From Cellulomonas sp. KH9 (GTDB lineage: Bacteria; Actinomycetota; Actinomycetes; Actinomycetales; Cellulomonadaceae), in NCBI RefSeq assembly GCF_900114185.1, contig NZ_FOSE01000001.1, forward strand, positions 46,485 to 110,484: a stretch of 64,000 nucleotides of DNA, read 5' to 3'. The notes beneath the pieces were generated by a model, which did not search any database, was not told the origin of the DNA, and worked only from the letters and a program-made list of their open reading frames with translations. Each line of letters starts with the position of its first letter. The stretch's first letter is position 1. Positions 39,000 to 49,100 of this stretch are shown here, piece after piece. The position numbers were made by a program, and so were the translations under genes.

Positions 39000-40526
39000 G
39001 TGTCTTCCCTGACTGCCGTCATCGACCTCGACCTTCCCGGGCCGACGATCAGCCGCCACGTCTACGGGCACTTCGCCGAGCACCTGGGGCGCTGCATCTA
39101 CGGCGGCTTCTGGGTCGGTGAGGACTCGGAGATCCCGAACGTCCGGGGCATCCGCACCGACGTCGTCGAGGCGCTGCGCGCGCTGCGCATCCCCAACCTG
39201 CGCTGGCCCGGTGGCTGCTTCGCCGACGACTACCACTGGCGCGACGGCATCGGCCCGCGCGACGAGCGTCCCCGGATGGTCAACTCCCACTGGGGCGACG
39301 TCGTCGAGGACAACTCCTTCGGCACCCACGAGTTCATGGACCTGTGCGAGATGCTCGGCGCGGAGCCGTACGTCAACGGCAACGTCGGCTCCGGCACGGT
39401 CCGCGAGATGAGCGAGTGGGTCGAGTACCTCACCCGCGCGGACGACTCGCCGATGGCGGCCCTGCGCCGGGCCAACGGCCGCGACGAGCCGTGGGCGCTG
39501 CCGTTCTTCGGCATCGGCAACGAGCCGTGGGGCTGCGGCGGCAACATGACCGCGCAGCACTACGCCGACCTCGCCCGCCAGTACGCCACCTACGTGCGCA
39601 ACCACGGCGGCAACACCGTCTACAAGATCGCCGCCGGCGCCAACGCCGACGACTACGCGTGGACCGAGACCCTGATGAAGGTCTCGCAGAAGCTGGGCTG
39701 CGGCTGCGACCCGCGCGGCTTCTTCCAGGGCATCTCGATGCACTACTACACGATGTCCGGCGACTGGAGCGACAAGGGCCACGCGACGGCGTTCGACACC
39801 GACGACTGGTACGTCACCATGCGCCGCGCCCACAAGATCGAGGAGCTCGTCCGCGGGCACTCCAACGTCATGGACGCGTACGACCCCGAGCACCGCATCG
39901 GCCTCGTCGTCGACGAGTGGGGCACGTGGTGGAACGTCGAGGAGGGCACCAACCCGGGGTTCCTGTACCAGCAGAACACGCTGCGCGACGCCCTGGTCGC
40001 GAGCCTGCACTTCGACACGTTCCACCGCTACGCGCACCGCATCTCCATGGCGAACATCGCGCAGACGGTCAACGTGCTGCAGGCGATGATCCTCACGGAC
40101 CCGACGACCGGTGCCCTGGTCCTCACGCCCAGCTACCACGTGTTCGAGATGAACACCGGCCACCACGACGCCTCCGCGCTCGCGGTGAACGTCAAGGGCG
40201 CGGTGCCCACGCGCGACGTCGAGGGCAAGGCGCTGCCGTTGCTGTCGATGTCCGCGTCGACCAAGGACGACGCGGCGCTGGTGTCCCTGTCGAACCTCGA
40301 CGCCGACACCCCGACGACCGTGGTGCTGGACCTGCGCGGCCGTGAGGTCGTCGAGTTCTCGGCCCGCGTCCTGACGGCGCCGTCGATCCAGGCGCACAAC
40401 ACCCCCGAGCAGCCGGACGCCGTCGCGCCCGTCGCACACGACGGCGTCCGGCGCCACCCCCGCGGGCTCGAGGTCGACCTGCCCGCGCGCTCCTACACCA
40501 CGGTGCGTCTCGGGCTCGGCGCATGA
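39000..40526 (+). CDS. GH51 alpha-L-arabinofuranosidase
   Basis: A 508-residue retaining arabinofuranosidase that removes arabinose from arabinoxylan oligosaccharides. The acid/base is E175 ([11 protein letters not shown]) and the nucleophile E306 (VVDEWGTWW); the N-terminus ([20 protein letters not shown]) and [18 protein letters not shown] are diagnostic. No signal peptide, so it is cytoplasmic and processes imported oligosaccharides. The GTG at 39000 has GAAGGGA 5 nt before it and gives the usual family length. Its stop overlaps an alpha/beta hydrolase start (ATGA). A LacI gene and operator lie upstream. Confidence 0.96.
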   Translation: MSSLTAVIDLDLPGPTISRHVYGHFAEHLGRCIYGGFWVGEDSEIPNVRGIRTDVVEALRALRIPNLRWPGGCFADDYHWRDGIGPRDERPRMVNSHWGDVVEDNSFGTHEFMDLCEMLGAEPYVNGNVGSGTVREMSEWVEYLTRADDSPMAALRRANGRDEPWALPFFGIGNEPWGCGGNMTAQHYADLARQYATYVRNHGGNTVYKIAAGANADDYAWTETLMKVSQKLGCGCDPRGFFQGISMHYYTMSGDWSDKGHATAFDTDDWYVTMRRAHKIEELVRGHSNVMDAYDPEHRIGLVVDEWGTWWNVEEGTNPGFLYQQNTLRDALVASLHFDTFHRYAHRISMANIAQTVNVLQAMILTDPTTGALVLTPSYHVFEMNTGHHDASALAVNVKGAVPTRDVEGKALPLLSMSASTKDDAALVSLSNLDADTPTTVVLDLRGREVVEFSARVLTAPSIQAHNTPEQPDAVAPVAHDGVRRHPRGLEVDLPARSYTTVRLGLGA

Positions 40527-41311
40527 GCGGGGCGGAGGCGCTGGTCGGTGACCCGCTGACCGTCCACCGCTCGGGTGACCCCACGGCCCCGACGGTGGTC
40601 CTGCTGCACGGTGTGACGGACTCGGGCACCACGTGGCCGGACCTGCTGACGCACTGGGGCGACCGGTACGACGTCCACGCGCCGGACCTGCGCGGGCACG
40701 GGGCGTCCCCACGGTTCACGCCCGAGCAGCTGCCGCTGGCGCCCGAGGTCATGCTGGCGGACGTCGTCGCGCTGCTCGACGGCCTGCCGCTGCCCGTCGC
40801 GCTGGTGGGGCACTCCCTCGGCGGGCTGCTCGCCCTGCGGGCGGCGCTGGCACGCCCGGAGCGGGTGCGGGCGCTCGTGGTCGAGGACCCCGCCAGGCCG
40901 ACGGGGGCACGGGTCCCGGACCCGCAGTTCTCGGCGATGCTGCTCGGTCAGACCCGCGTGGTGATCGAGGACCGCGGCGCCGAGATCGCCCGCATGCGCC
41001 GCGAGACCCCGTGGAGCGACACGGAGATCGAGGCGTGGGCGGCCACCCGCGCGGACGTCGACCAGGAGTACCTGCGGCACGGGCTGTTCCTCGGGGACGC
41101 CGCGTGGGAGGAGGCGTTCGGCGCACTGGCGGTGCCGACGCTGCTCGTCCTGCCGGAGGAGGCCCTCATGGCGCCGCGGCCCGACGGGTTCGACAACCCG
41201 CTGGTGCGCACCGTCGTGGTGCCCGGGGCGGGGCACTGCGTGCGGCGCGACCGGCCCGACGCGTACCACGCGGCGGTCGACGCGTTCCTGGCGGAGCACC
41301 TCACCGCCTGA
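40523..41311 (+). CDS. Alpha/beta hydrolase
   Basis: A 262-residue alpha/beta-fold hydrolase. Nucleophile elbow GHSLGG has S98, the oxyanion-loop region is [15 protein letters not shown], and the catalytic His is H238 (GAGHCVRRD). The cap is short, as in small esterases and haloperoxidase-like enzymes. Its start overlaps the GH51 stop by 4 bp, so co-expression suggests action on a side group (for example a feruloyl or acetyl ester) of the same imported oligosaccharides; that role is inference. Confidence 0.85.
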   Translation: MSGAEALVGDPLTVHRSGDPTAPTVVLLHGVTDSGTTWPDLLTHWGDRYDVHAPDLRGHGASPRFTPEQLPLAPEVMLADVVALLDGLPLPVALVGHSLGGLLALRAALARPERVRALVVEDPARPTGARVPDPQFSAMLLGQTRVVIEDRGAEIARMRRETPWSDTEIEAWAATRADVDQEYLRHGLFLGDAAWEEAFGALAVPTLLVLPEEALMAPRPDGFDNPLVRTVVVPGAGHCVRRDRPDAYHAAVDAFLAEHLTA

Positions 41312-41909
41312 CGCCCCGTGGGGTGCGGCTCGTCCCGCGGCGGGTGTCCTGCGACGCCCGCCGCGGACGGCCCTTCCCGCCCCTGCGGCGCCGGTGGGCC
41401 AGGGACGCGACGAGCCGTACCGCCGTGCCGACCGCGGCACCCACCGCCACGCCCACCAGGTTGTCCACCAGGTCGTTCGAGTCGCAGATGCGCGAGATCC
41501 GCGGCACCGCGTACTGCACCGCCTCCACGACGAACGGCAGCGCCACGACCAGGCCCAGCAGGGCGCGGCGGGTGCGGGCGTCGCGGGGCAGCGCCGCCAG
41601 CAGCGCGAGCGGGACCAGCAGCAGCACGTTCGCCGCGCGCTGGTCGAGCGCCAGCACGTTGTGCAGGTCCAGCGGCGTCCAGGAGTCCAGGGCGCAGACC
41701 CGTTCGCCGGAGCGCTGCGGCTCGCGCGGCGTCAGGGTGAGCGCCACCACCAGGCCCAGGGCCGCGACCCACGCGGCCACACCGAGCGCGGGCAGCCGCA
41801 GCCGGCGCCCCACGGGTCGCGCCAGCACCACGACCGCCACGGCCGTGACCGCCAGCACCAGCGGTGCGTACGGCGTGTGCCGCCACCACACCTCGAGCCA
41901 CCCCGGCAC
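41301..41909 (-). CDS. VanZ-family membrane protein
   Basis: A 202-residue integral membrane protein with about five helices. The VanZ signature is DSNDLVDNLVGVAVGAAVG near the end, and a Cys pair (VCALDSW, RICDSND) lies in extracytoplasmic loops. VanZ proteins give low-level glycopeptide tolerance, but most homologues are uncharacterised. GTG 41909 follows GGGAGG by 6 nt. It overlaps the convergent hydrolase gene by 11 bp. Confidence 0.82.
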   Translation of the reverse strand: MPGWLEVWWRHTPYAPLVLAVTAVAVVVLARPVGRRLRLPALGVAAWVAALGLVVALTLTPREPQRSGERVCALDSWTPLDLHNVLALDQRAANVLLLVPLALLAALPRDARTRRALLGLVVALPFVVEAVQYAVPRISRICDSNDLVDNLVGVAVGAAVGTAVRLVASLAHRRRRGGKGRPRRASQDTRRGTSRTPRGVRR

Positions 41910-42053
41910 GTGCACCCTCCCGTCGTCCGACCGGCACGCCACCGGTCGGTCGACCCTAGGCGCCGCGGGTCGCCGGGCGCGTCACCCACCGGGGCTGCCG
42001 TCCGGCGGACGGCGTCCACCCGGGGGACGACGGCGCCGGTACGGTCGGGTGCC

Positions 42054-42578
42054 GTGGACGTCCACCCCCAGCAGGCCGTCGCCGACGACATCCCCGCGAT
42101 CCACGCGCTGCGCCGTGCGCTCGAGGACTGGATGGCGGCCCGCGGGATCGACCAGTGGCCCGTCGGGTCCCTGCCGGCCGAGCGCGTCGCGGCGCAGGTG
42201 GCCGACGGCCAGTGGTGGGTGGTGCGCGACGGCGACGGGCTGCGGGGCGTCGTGCGCGTCGTCGCCACGGACCCCGAGTACTGGGGCGACGACGACGCAC
42301 CGGCGCTGTACGTGCACGGGCTGATGGTCGACCGGCGGGCGTCGGGCAGCGGCCTGGGGCGGGCGCTGGTCGAGTGGGTGGGGCAGCGGGCGCGCGACGC
42401 GGGCGTGACGTGGCTGCGGCTGGACCACCGCGCGTCCAACCCGCACCTCGACGACGTGTACCGGTCCTGGGGGTTCGAGCCGGTCGGTGTGACCGACCGT
42501 CCGGGGTTCGCGGTGGTGCTGATGCAGCGCCCCGTGCACGGGGGAACTGCCGCAGGCGACGTACCGTCGTCCCCGTGA
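42054..42578 (+). CDS. GNAT acetyltransferase
   Basis: A 174-residue GNAT enzyme. The acetyl-CoA loop is VDRRASGSGLGRALVEW (about 91-107) and the family motif B region is LRLDHRASNPHLDDVYRSWG. Probably an amino-acid or small-amine acetylase. The GTG at 42054 lies 8 nt after TACGGT (42040-42045), a -10-like hexamer, so it may be leaderless. Confidence 0.87.
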   Translation: MDVHPQQAVADDIPAIHALRRALEDWMAARGIDQWPVGSLPAERVAAQVADGQWWVVRDGDGLRGVVRVVATDPEYWGDDDAPALYVHGLMVDRRASGSGLGRALVEWVGQRARDAGVTWLRLDHRASNPHLDDVYRSWGFEPVGVTDRPGFAVVLMQRPVHGGTAAGDVPSSP

Positions 42579-42613
42579 GGGCACGTCGCGGCCCGGTGAG
42601 GGAGGACAGGACG

Positions 42614-43282
42614 ATGCAGCAGCGGACCAGGGTCTGGGTCGGGATCGGTGCCGGCGTGGTGGTGCTGGGGGTCGTGGCCGCCGTCGTCGGGCCCGGGCTG
42701 TACGCCGACTGGGCCAACGACCGCGCCGACGCCGCCCCGACCCTCGAGGCGCAGGTGCAGGGCGCACCCGTCACGGCGACGGACGGCGAGTGGACCGTCA
42801 CCGACGGCTCCTTCGCCGGGTACCGCCTCGAGGAGGTGCTGCGCGGCCAGGACGTCACCGTGACCGGGCGCACCGACCAGGTGACCGGCACGCTCACGGT
42901 CGCGGACGGCGCGCTCACCGCTGCCGAGGTCGTGGTCGACATGGCGAGCATCGCCACGGACCAGCCGCCGCGCGACGGGTACTTCCGTGACCAGGCGATC
43001 CAGGTGGTGCGGTACCCCACAGCGATGTTCACGCTCACCGAGCCGGTCGACCTGCCGCAGGACGCGACGAGCGCGCAGCTCACGGGCGACCTCACGATCC
43101 GCGACGTCACGCGCGAGGTCACGGTGGACGCCGACCTCGCGGCGTCGGGCGACGTCGTGCAGGTCGTGGGGTCGGTGCCGATCACGTTCGAGGACTACGG
43201 CGTGCAGGCGCCGAGCCTCGGCTTCGTGACGGTCGAGGACGACGGCTGGATCGAGTTCGACCTGCGGCTGACCGCGTCCTGA
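42614..43282 (+). CDS. YceI-family protein, membrane-anchored
   Basis: A 222-residue lipocalin-like YceI protein with an N-terminal membrane helix (VWVGIGAGVVVLGVVAAVVG) and an extracytoplasmic barrel. Typical YceI sequence appears in GEWTVTDGSFAGYRLEEVL and RDVTREVTVDADL. YceI proteins bind polyisoprenoid-like lipids. GGAGGA/AGGA precedes the ATG. It is 35 bp downstream of the GNAT gene and may be co-transcribed with it. Confidence 0.9.
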   Translation: MQQRTRVWVGIGAGVVVLGVVAAVVGPGLYADWANDRADAAPTLEAQVQGAPVTATDGEWTVTDGSFAGYRLEEVLRGQDVTVTGRTDQVTGTLTVADGALTAAEVVVDMASIATDQPPRDGYFRDQAIQVVRYPTAMFTLTEPVDLPQDATSAQLTGDLTIRDVTREVTVDADLAASGDVVQVVGSVPITFEDYGVQAPSLGFVTVEDDGWIEFDLRLTAS

Positions 43283-43409
43283 CGGGCGGGGAGCGGCGCG
43301 CCCCCGCAGCGTCCCGACCGCGGCGTCCCCGCCGGCGAACTGCCCGGAGACGTGCGGTCGCGCACATACCGGACGCGCCCCCAGGTGCAGCGGGTACCGT
43401 GTTCCGGTT

Positions 43410-43429
43410 GCGGGGCCACCAGGCCCCGC
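43410..43429. other. Strong GC hairpin between the YceI and HAD genes
   Basis: GCGGGGCC-ACCA-GGCCCCGC forms a perfect 8-bp stem. A TACCGT -10-like hexamer ends 10 bp before it (43395-43400). It may be a 5' leader stabilising hairpin or a terminator for the YceI gene. The 231-bp gap otherwise shows no gene. Confidence 0.45.
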
Positions 43430-43513
43430 CGATCCCGGCCGCCCACGCGTCATCCCGCGGCGGCCGCCCGCGCAGGCCCACGTCGGTGGGCGACGCCCGC
43501 ACACGGAGGACCG

Positions 43514-44266
43514 ATGACCTACGAGCTCGCGCTCTTCGACCTGGACGACACCCTCGCGCCCTCGAAGAGCAAGGTGCACCCGCAGATCGTCGACATGATC
43601 GTCGCGCTCACGCGCGTCGCGCAGGTCGGCATCATCTCCGGCGGCCGGTTCGAGCAGTTCGACGCCCAGCTGCTGTCGTCGATCGACGACGCCGCGGCCC
43701 TCTCCCGGCTGCACGTGCTGCCGACCTGCGGCACGCGCTACCTCGTGCACGACGGCTCCGCGTGGACCGAGGTCTACAGCGAGCCGCTGACCGAGGACGA
43801 GTCCGCCCGCGCCGCCGCCGCCGTCGAGAAGTCGGCGCGCGAGCTGGGGCTGTGGGAGGAGAGCACCTGGGGCGACCGCATCGAGCTGCGCGGCAGCCAG
43901 GTGACGTTCTCGGCCCTCGGCCAGGAGGCCCCGGTCGACGCGAAGGCGGCCTGGGACCCGGACGGTGCCAAGAAGGAGAAGCTGCGCGCGGCCGTCGCCG
44001 AGCAGCTGCCCGACCTCGAGGTCCGCTCCGGCGGCTCGACGTCCGTCGACATCACCCGCAAGGGCATCGACAAGGCGTACGGCGTGAACCGGCTGCTCGC
44101 GCGCCTGGGCCTGGAGCCGACGCAGGCCGTGTTCTTCGGCGACCGCCTCGACGAGGGCGGCAACGACTACCCGGTCATCTCCACCGGCGTCCCGTGCATC
44201 GCGGTCGAGGGCTGGGAGGACACCCCGGCCAAGGTCCGCGCGGCCCTGCCGGAGGCGTTCGCCTGA
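43514..44266 (+). CDS. HAD-IIB phosphatase, phosphomannomutase-like
   Basis: A 250-residue HAD hydrolase. Motif I is FDLDDTLAPSK (nucleophile D9, D11), motif II is in QVGIISGGRFEQF, and motif IV VFFGDRLDEGGNDYPV. The sequence GGSTSVDITRKGIDKAYGV matches eukaryote-type PMM (PF03332) rather than generic Cof proteins. It may be a sugar-phosphate phosphatase or mutase. GGAGGA precedes the ATG with good spacing; a bidirectional terminator follows the stop. Confidence 0.85.
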   Translation: MTYELALFDLDDTLAPSKSKVHPQIVDMIVALTRVAQVGIISGGRFEQFDAQLLSSIDDAAALSRLHVLPTCGTRYLVHDGSAWTEVYSEPLTEDESARAAAAVEKSARELGLWEESTWGDRIELRGSQVTFSALGQEAPVDAKAAWDPDGAKKEKLRAAVAEQLPDLEVRSGGSTSVDITRKGIDKAYGVNRLLARLGLEPTQAVFFGDRLDEGGNDYPVISTGVPCIAVEGWEDTPAKVRAALPEAFA

Positions 44267-44291
44267 CGCACCCCGCGTCACCCAGCGGTGC

Positions 44292-44330
44292 GTGAAGGGT
44301 TGTTGCCGGGACCCGGCAGCAACCCTTCAC
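44292..44330. terminator. Bidirectional intrinsic terminator
   Basis: GTGAAGGGTTGTTGCCGG pairs with CCGGCAGCAACCCTTCAC at all but one position around a 3-nt loop. It sits between convergent genes (HAD phosphatase and CE2 esterase) and is the strongest hairpin in the window. Confidence 0.88.
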
Positions 44331-44357
44331 GCTTCCGGGGCCGGTGACGGCCGTGCG

Positions 44358-45845
44358 TCACGACGTCGTGCAGGGGAGCTCGCCCGCCGCCGGCGGGGCG
44401 CCGGTGCCGAGGAACCCGAACTCGGTCGACGCGCCGGCACCCAGCGTGCCGTTCCACCCGGCGTCGCGGGCCGTCACGACGCTGCCGGACGTCGACGTCT
44501 GCGCCGACCAGGCCTGGGCCAGCGCGCCACCGGGCGGCAGTGCGAACGTCGTCGACCACCGCGTGATCGGGGCCGTGCCGGCGGTGACCCGCACCGACGC
44601 CTGGTAGCCGCCGGGCCACGTGCTGCCGACCGTGAGCGCGGCCCGGCAGCCCGTCGGTGCCGGCGGCATCGTGAACGTCGGTGCGGGGGTGGTCGTCGCC
44701 GTGGGGCTGGGCGTGCGTGTGGCGCTGGGCGTGGGCGTCGGGCCGGGGTCCGTGCCCAGGTCCAGCGTCCGCAGGAAGTCCGTGAGCTGCCCCGCGATGA
44801 CCCGGTGGTCGGCCGCCGACGGGTGCCAGTCGCAGCCGCCGTGGTCGAGCCCCTCGTTGCCGTAGTACCAGTAGCGGACGCGGTCGTCCCCGGCGGCGTT
44901 GCGCTCGGCGACCACCCGCTGGGCGAGGTCCGGCAGGTCGGTGCCGGTGTGGACGTACGTGCCCGTCACGACGAGGTACGCGTCGTCCCCGTAGCGCTCG
45001 CGGAGCGTGTCGAGGAAGCCGTCGTACGCGTCGACCCACGCCTCGCGGAGGGACGCCGTGGTCCACTGCTCGCCGCTGCCGACCGGGGTCGAGAAGTCGT
45101 TGATGCCCAGGCCGATCACGACGACGTCGGGGTCCCACCCGGCGGCCGGGCCGCTCGCGGTCGAGGGGTCCGTCGGCAGGACGCGGTCGTAGTGCGTGCG
45201 GTAGCTGGTGCCCGCGTCGCTGCCGCCGTAGTTGCGGACCATGCCGCGGCCGGAGAAGGCGTTGACCTGGTAGTCCGCGCCCAGCGCGCGGGCGGTCAGG
45301 GCACCGAAGCCCAGGTCGGCGTTGGTGGTGCGCGTGAGCTGGGCGGACGTGCACTCGCGGCTCGTCGACGTGTTGCCGTACCCGACCGTGTACGAGTCCC
45401 CGACGAGCTCGATCTGCAGGTCCCGCGGTGCCGGTGCGGGCAGGATCGTGCTGCCGCCGACGGGCACGAACCCGCCGAACCGGCTGACGGCCCACGGTGC
45501 CTCCGAGCGCTTGACGACGCGGACGGTGTGCTCGCCCGCGCTCAGCCCGTCGACCACGTGCGTGACGCGCCCGGGCGCGACGAGCGTGGCCACCGTGCGG
45601 CCGTCGATCGCGACGTCGTAGTCGCCCGTGGCGTCGTCGAGGACGATCCCGACCCCCGTGCCCCGGAACCGCCCTTCGAAGTAGACGCCCGGCCAGGCGT
45701 GCTGCCAGGTGCCGACGGACTCCGTCACCCGGCCCGCGGTGTGGACGGTGTCCGCCAGGTCGGCGGCGGACGCCGCGGCGGCGGGCAGCACCGCCACGCA
45801 GGTCGCGAGCGCGGTCAGGGCGACGGTGGCACGCAGGGCTCGCAC
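44358..45845 (-). CDS. CE2-type acetylxylan esterase with CBM2
   Basis: A 495-residue secreted esterase. Signal peptide (ends near AAASA), an N-terminal jelly-roll (about 33-140), then an SGNH domain: nucleophile S151 in LVGDSYTVGYGN, GLGINDFST for the Gly/Asn block, and H341 in CDWHPSAADH. The jelly-roll plus SGNH order is that of carbohydrate-esterase family 2. A PTPTPSATRT-type linker leads to a C-terminal CBM2 (GCRAALTVGSTWPGGYQASV). It should deacetylate xylan or other polysaccharides at the fibre. GTG 45845 follows AAGGGA by 7 nt. An operator lies about 85 bp upstream. Confidence 0.88.
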   Translation of the reverse strand: MRALRATVALTALATCVAVLPAAAASAADLADTVHTAGRVTESVGTWQHAWPGVYFEGRFRGTGVGIVLDDATGDYDVAIDGRTVATLVAPGRVTHVVDGLSAGEHTVRVVKRSEAPWAVSRFGGFVPVGGSTILPAPAPRDLQIELVGDSYTVGYGNTSTSRECTSAQLTRTTNADLGFGALTARALGADYQVNAFSGRGMVRNYGGSDAGTSYRTHYDRVLPTDPSTASGPAAGWDPDVVVIGLGINDFSTPVGSGEQWTTASLREAWVDAYDGFLDTLRERYGDDAYLVVTGTYVHTGTDLPDLAQRVVAERNAAGDDRVRYWYYGNEGLDHGGCDWHPSAADHRVIAGQLTDFLRTLDLGTDPGPTPTPSATRTPSPTATTTPAPTFTMPPAPTGCRAALTVGSTWPGGYQASVRVTAGTAPITRWSTTFALPPGGALAQAWSAQTSTSGSVVTARDAGWNGTLGAGASTEFGFLGTGAPPAAGELPCTTS

Positions 45846-46192
45846 GCGCAGGTCCCTTCGACGGGTGGGCGCCGGCCGGGTGGCGGCTGTGACCTTCGTA
45901 CCGGGCGACCCGGTGAGGCGCACGGGGTGAAGCGCTTCGCGCGGTGAGCCCGTCGGCGGCACGGCTGCACGCCGCGTGCTGCGCGCGCCCCACCCACCCC
46001 GGCCGGGCCCGCCGCCGGTCGGTGCCGCTTGGGGCCGCTCCGCGCCCCGCGGCAGAGTCGCGCGGTTCACTCTCCCGGGGGAATCGCGGCCGTCCAGTCA
46101 CAGCGAATTCACAGAACCCCCTCACCCCTGTGTCCGGCCCGCTACCTTTTGCGCAACCGGGCGCCGTGCCCGTTCGAGCAGGGGGGCTCAAC
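45846..46192. other. Divergent gap, CE2 / RHS
   Basis: This 347-bp gap holds the CE2 operator (45929-45938) and, near the RHS gene, a TACCTT -10-like box (46143-46148) and the GGGGGG ribosome-binding tract (46181-46186). No convincing gene. Confidence 0.5.
45929..45938. promoter_or_regulatory. CelR/LacI-type operator upstream of the CE2 gene
   Basis: GAAGC-GCTTC is a perfect 10-bp palindrome with the AGCGCT core that is also present upstream of GH9 (4275-4286). It suggests that both genes answer to one repressor. Confidence 0.6.
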
Positions 46193-49100
46193 GTGGCTGG
46201 TGTCCGCCTTCGGCGTGCGTCGATGCAGGTCATGGCGCGACGGGCCACCGTCGCGGGGGTAGCCGCGGCACTGGTCGTGACGCTCGGTCTGGTCGCTCCG
46301 ACGCCCGAGGCGCGGGCCGCCGACACCCGTCCGAGCGTGGAAGAGCTGCGTGAGCGCGCCGAACGGCTCGCACCCGAACGGGACGACGCGACCGAGGCGC
46401 TGAAGACCCGCAACGTCCCCGCCGCGCTCAAGCCGGTGCTCGGGTCGATGCTCCTCTCGCGGGCGAAGGCGCCCCAGTTCCCCGAGGCGTGGTCGGGCGT
46501 CGAGGCCGTCGCACCCGAGGGTGCCGGTGCCGCCGAGCGCTCGGGCGACAGCGCCGGCTCACCCGTCGTGCGGCTAGGCCGTCAGGGTGTGGACGGCGGC
46601 GCGGCCGCCCCCGCGCAGATCCCGGTCGAGGTGCTCAGCCGCGGCGACGCGACCGCCGCCGGCGTCGACGGGCTCCTGCTGCGGCTGGGTGCCGCACCGG
46701 CGGGAGCGGACGCCGAGGTGACCGGTGCGTCCGTGACCGACGCAGGTACGTCCGTCACCACGGACGGGGTGGTGCGGGCAGCGTTCGTGTCGGTGAACCA
46801 GCCGACACCGGACGCCGAGGCGTCCCCCGCGCCGGACGCGACCGGGACGGGCCCGACGACCACGCCCGGACCGTCCACCCCAGCGGCACCCGCGCCGGAG
46901 ACGTCCGAGGCACCCACGGCCGCACCGGTGCCCGAGCAGACGGCGACGCCCGAGGCCACGCCCGACGCGGTTCCCCCGCCGGGCGCGGACCCGGACGGCA
47001 CCGACGCGCCGCTCGAGGTCGAGGTCGACTACACGGCGTTCGCCCAGGCGTACGGCGGCGCCTGGTCCGCGCGTCTGCAGCTCGTCACCCTTCCCGACTG
47101 CGCACTGACCACCCCGGAAAGCGCGGAGTGCCGTCAGCAGACCCCGCTCGAGTCGCGCAACGACACGACCGCCCGCACGGTCACCGCCGTCGTGCCCACG
47201 TCCGCCGGTGTCATGGCGCTGTCGGCCGCTGCGGGAGGGAGCGCCGGCTCGTTCGGGGCGACCCCGCTGGCGCCGTCCTCGTCGTGGCAGGTCTCGGGCC
47301 AGACGGGCACCTTCAGCTGGTCCTACCCGCTGCGCGTCCCGCCGGCCGTGGGAGGTCCGGAGCCGGCCCTGTCGCTCTCGTACTCGTCCAGCGCGGTGGA
47401 CGGCAAGGTCGCCTCCACCAACAACCAGGCGTCGTGGATCGGCGAGGGCTGGGACATGGCGACGGGGTTCGTCGAGCGCAAGTACGTCTCCTGCGCGCAG
47501 GACCGGGCCGGCGCCGCCAACAACGCGAACCGCGTGACGGGTGACCTGTGCTGGCAGTCCGACAACGCGACGCTCGCCCTGGCGGGCCACTCCAGCGAGC
47601 TCGTCAAGGACGCCGCGACGGGCGCCTGGCGGCTCAAGGAGGACGACGGCACGCGCGTCGAGCGGCTCACGGGCGGCTTCAACGACGACAACGACAAGGA
47701 GTACTGGAAGGTCACGACGACCGACGGCACCCAGTACTTCTTCGGGCGCGGGCAGCGGTCGGCGAGCGACACGACGGCGACGAACTCGGCGTGGTCGGTG
47801 CCGGTCTACGGCAACCACCCCGGTGAGCCCTGCTACGCGGCGACGTTCGGGGCGTCGGTGTGCCACCAGACGTGGCGCTGGAACCTCGAGTACATCGTCG
47901 ACACGTCGGGCAACTCGCTGACGACGACGTACGCGAAGGAGACGAACAACTACGCGCGGAACCTCGGCGAGGGCGTCTCGTCCTACGTCCGCGGCGGCTA
48001 CCCGACGTCCATCGAGTACGGCCAGCGGGCGGGCACCGAGGCGTCCACGCCGGCCCCCCAGCGCGTCGACTTCACGGTCGCCGAGCGGTGCCTGCCGACC
48101 TCGGGCGTCACCTGCGCCGAGTCGGGCCTCACGGCCTCGACGGCGTCCTCGTGGCCGGACGTGCCGGCCGACCTCATCTGCGCCTCCACGACGTCGTGCC
48201 CGTCGGTCACCTCGCCGTCCTTCTTCACGCGCAAGCGGCTGACGGGCGTCACCACCAAGGTGCGCTCGGGCTCGACGTACCAGTCGGTCGACGTGTGGAC
48301 GCTCATGCACGCGTTCCCGGACCCCGGCGACTCGACGGACAAGGCCCTGTGGCTGGACCGGATCGGTCACCAGGGCGTCGTCGGCACCGCCATCACGCTG
48401 CCGGACGTGCGCTTCTACGGCACGCAGATGGCCAACCGCGTGGACACCCTCGGTGACGCCGGGCCGCCGATGAACCGGTACCGCATCAACGCGATCGACA
48501 GCGAGACGGGCTCGCGGGTGTCGGTCAACTACACGCCGCGGGACTGCACGACCGCGAGCCTGCCCGCGTCGCCGGACTCCAACACCCGCCGGTGCTTCCC
48601 GGTGCGCTGGCAGCCCGTGGGGACCGGCGGCCCGATCGTCGAGTACTTCCACAAGTACCTCGTGGCGTCCGTCGTGGAGAACCCGAACGACGACGGCAGC
48701 CTGTCGGTCCAGACGGCGTACACGTACCACGGTGACGCGGCGTGGCGGTTCGACGACAACCCGCTGGTCCCGGTCGCGGAGCGCACGTGGAACGAGTTCC
48801 GCGGGTACGCCACGGTCGACGTGGTCACGGGTGCCTCGACGGCGCAGCGCTCCATGTCCCGCACGCGGTACTTCCGCGGCATGCACGGCGACAAGCTGGC
48901 GGCGGGCGGCACCCGCAGCGTGCTGGTCGACGGCATCCCGGACGACGACCGGCTCAACGGGTTCGTCCGCGAGGAGGTCACGTACGACGGCGTCGGCGGC
49001 GCGGAGATCACCGGCACGCTGAACACGCCGTGGGTGTCGGCGCCGACGGCCACCGGTGCGGACGGTCTGAAGGCGACGTTCATCGGCGTCGGTGCGGTCG

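Noticed and set aside
41301..41311. Frameshift between the alpha/beta hydrolase and the VanZ gene because the ends overlap
   Set aside because: Both proteins have normal family length and complete ends; the 11-bp overlap is a simple convergent overlap.
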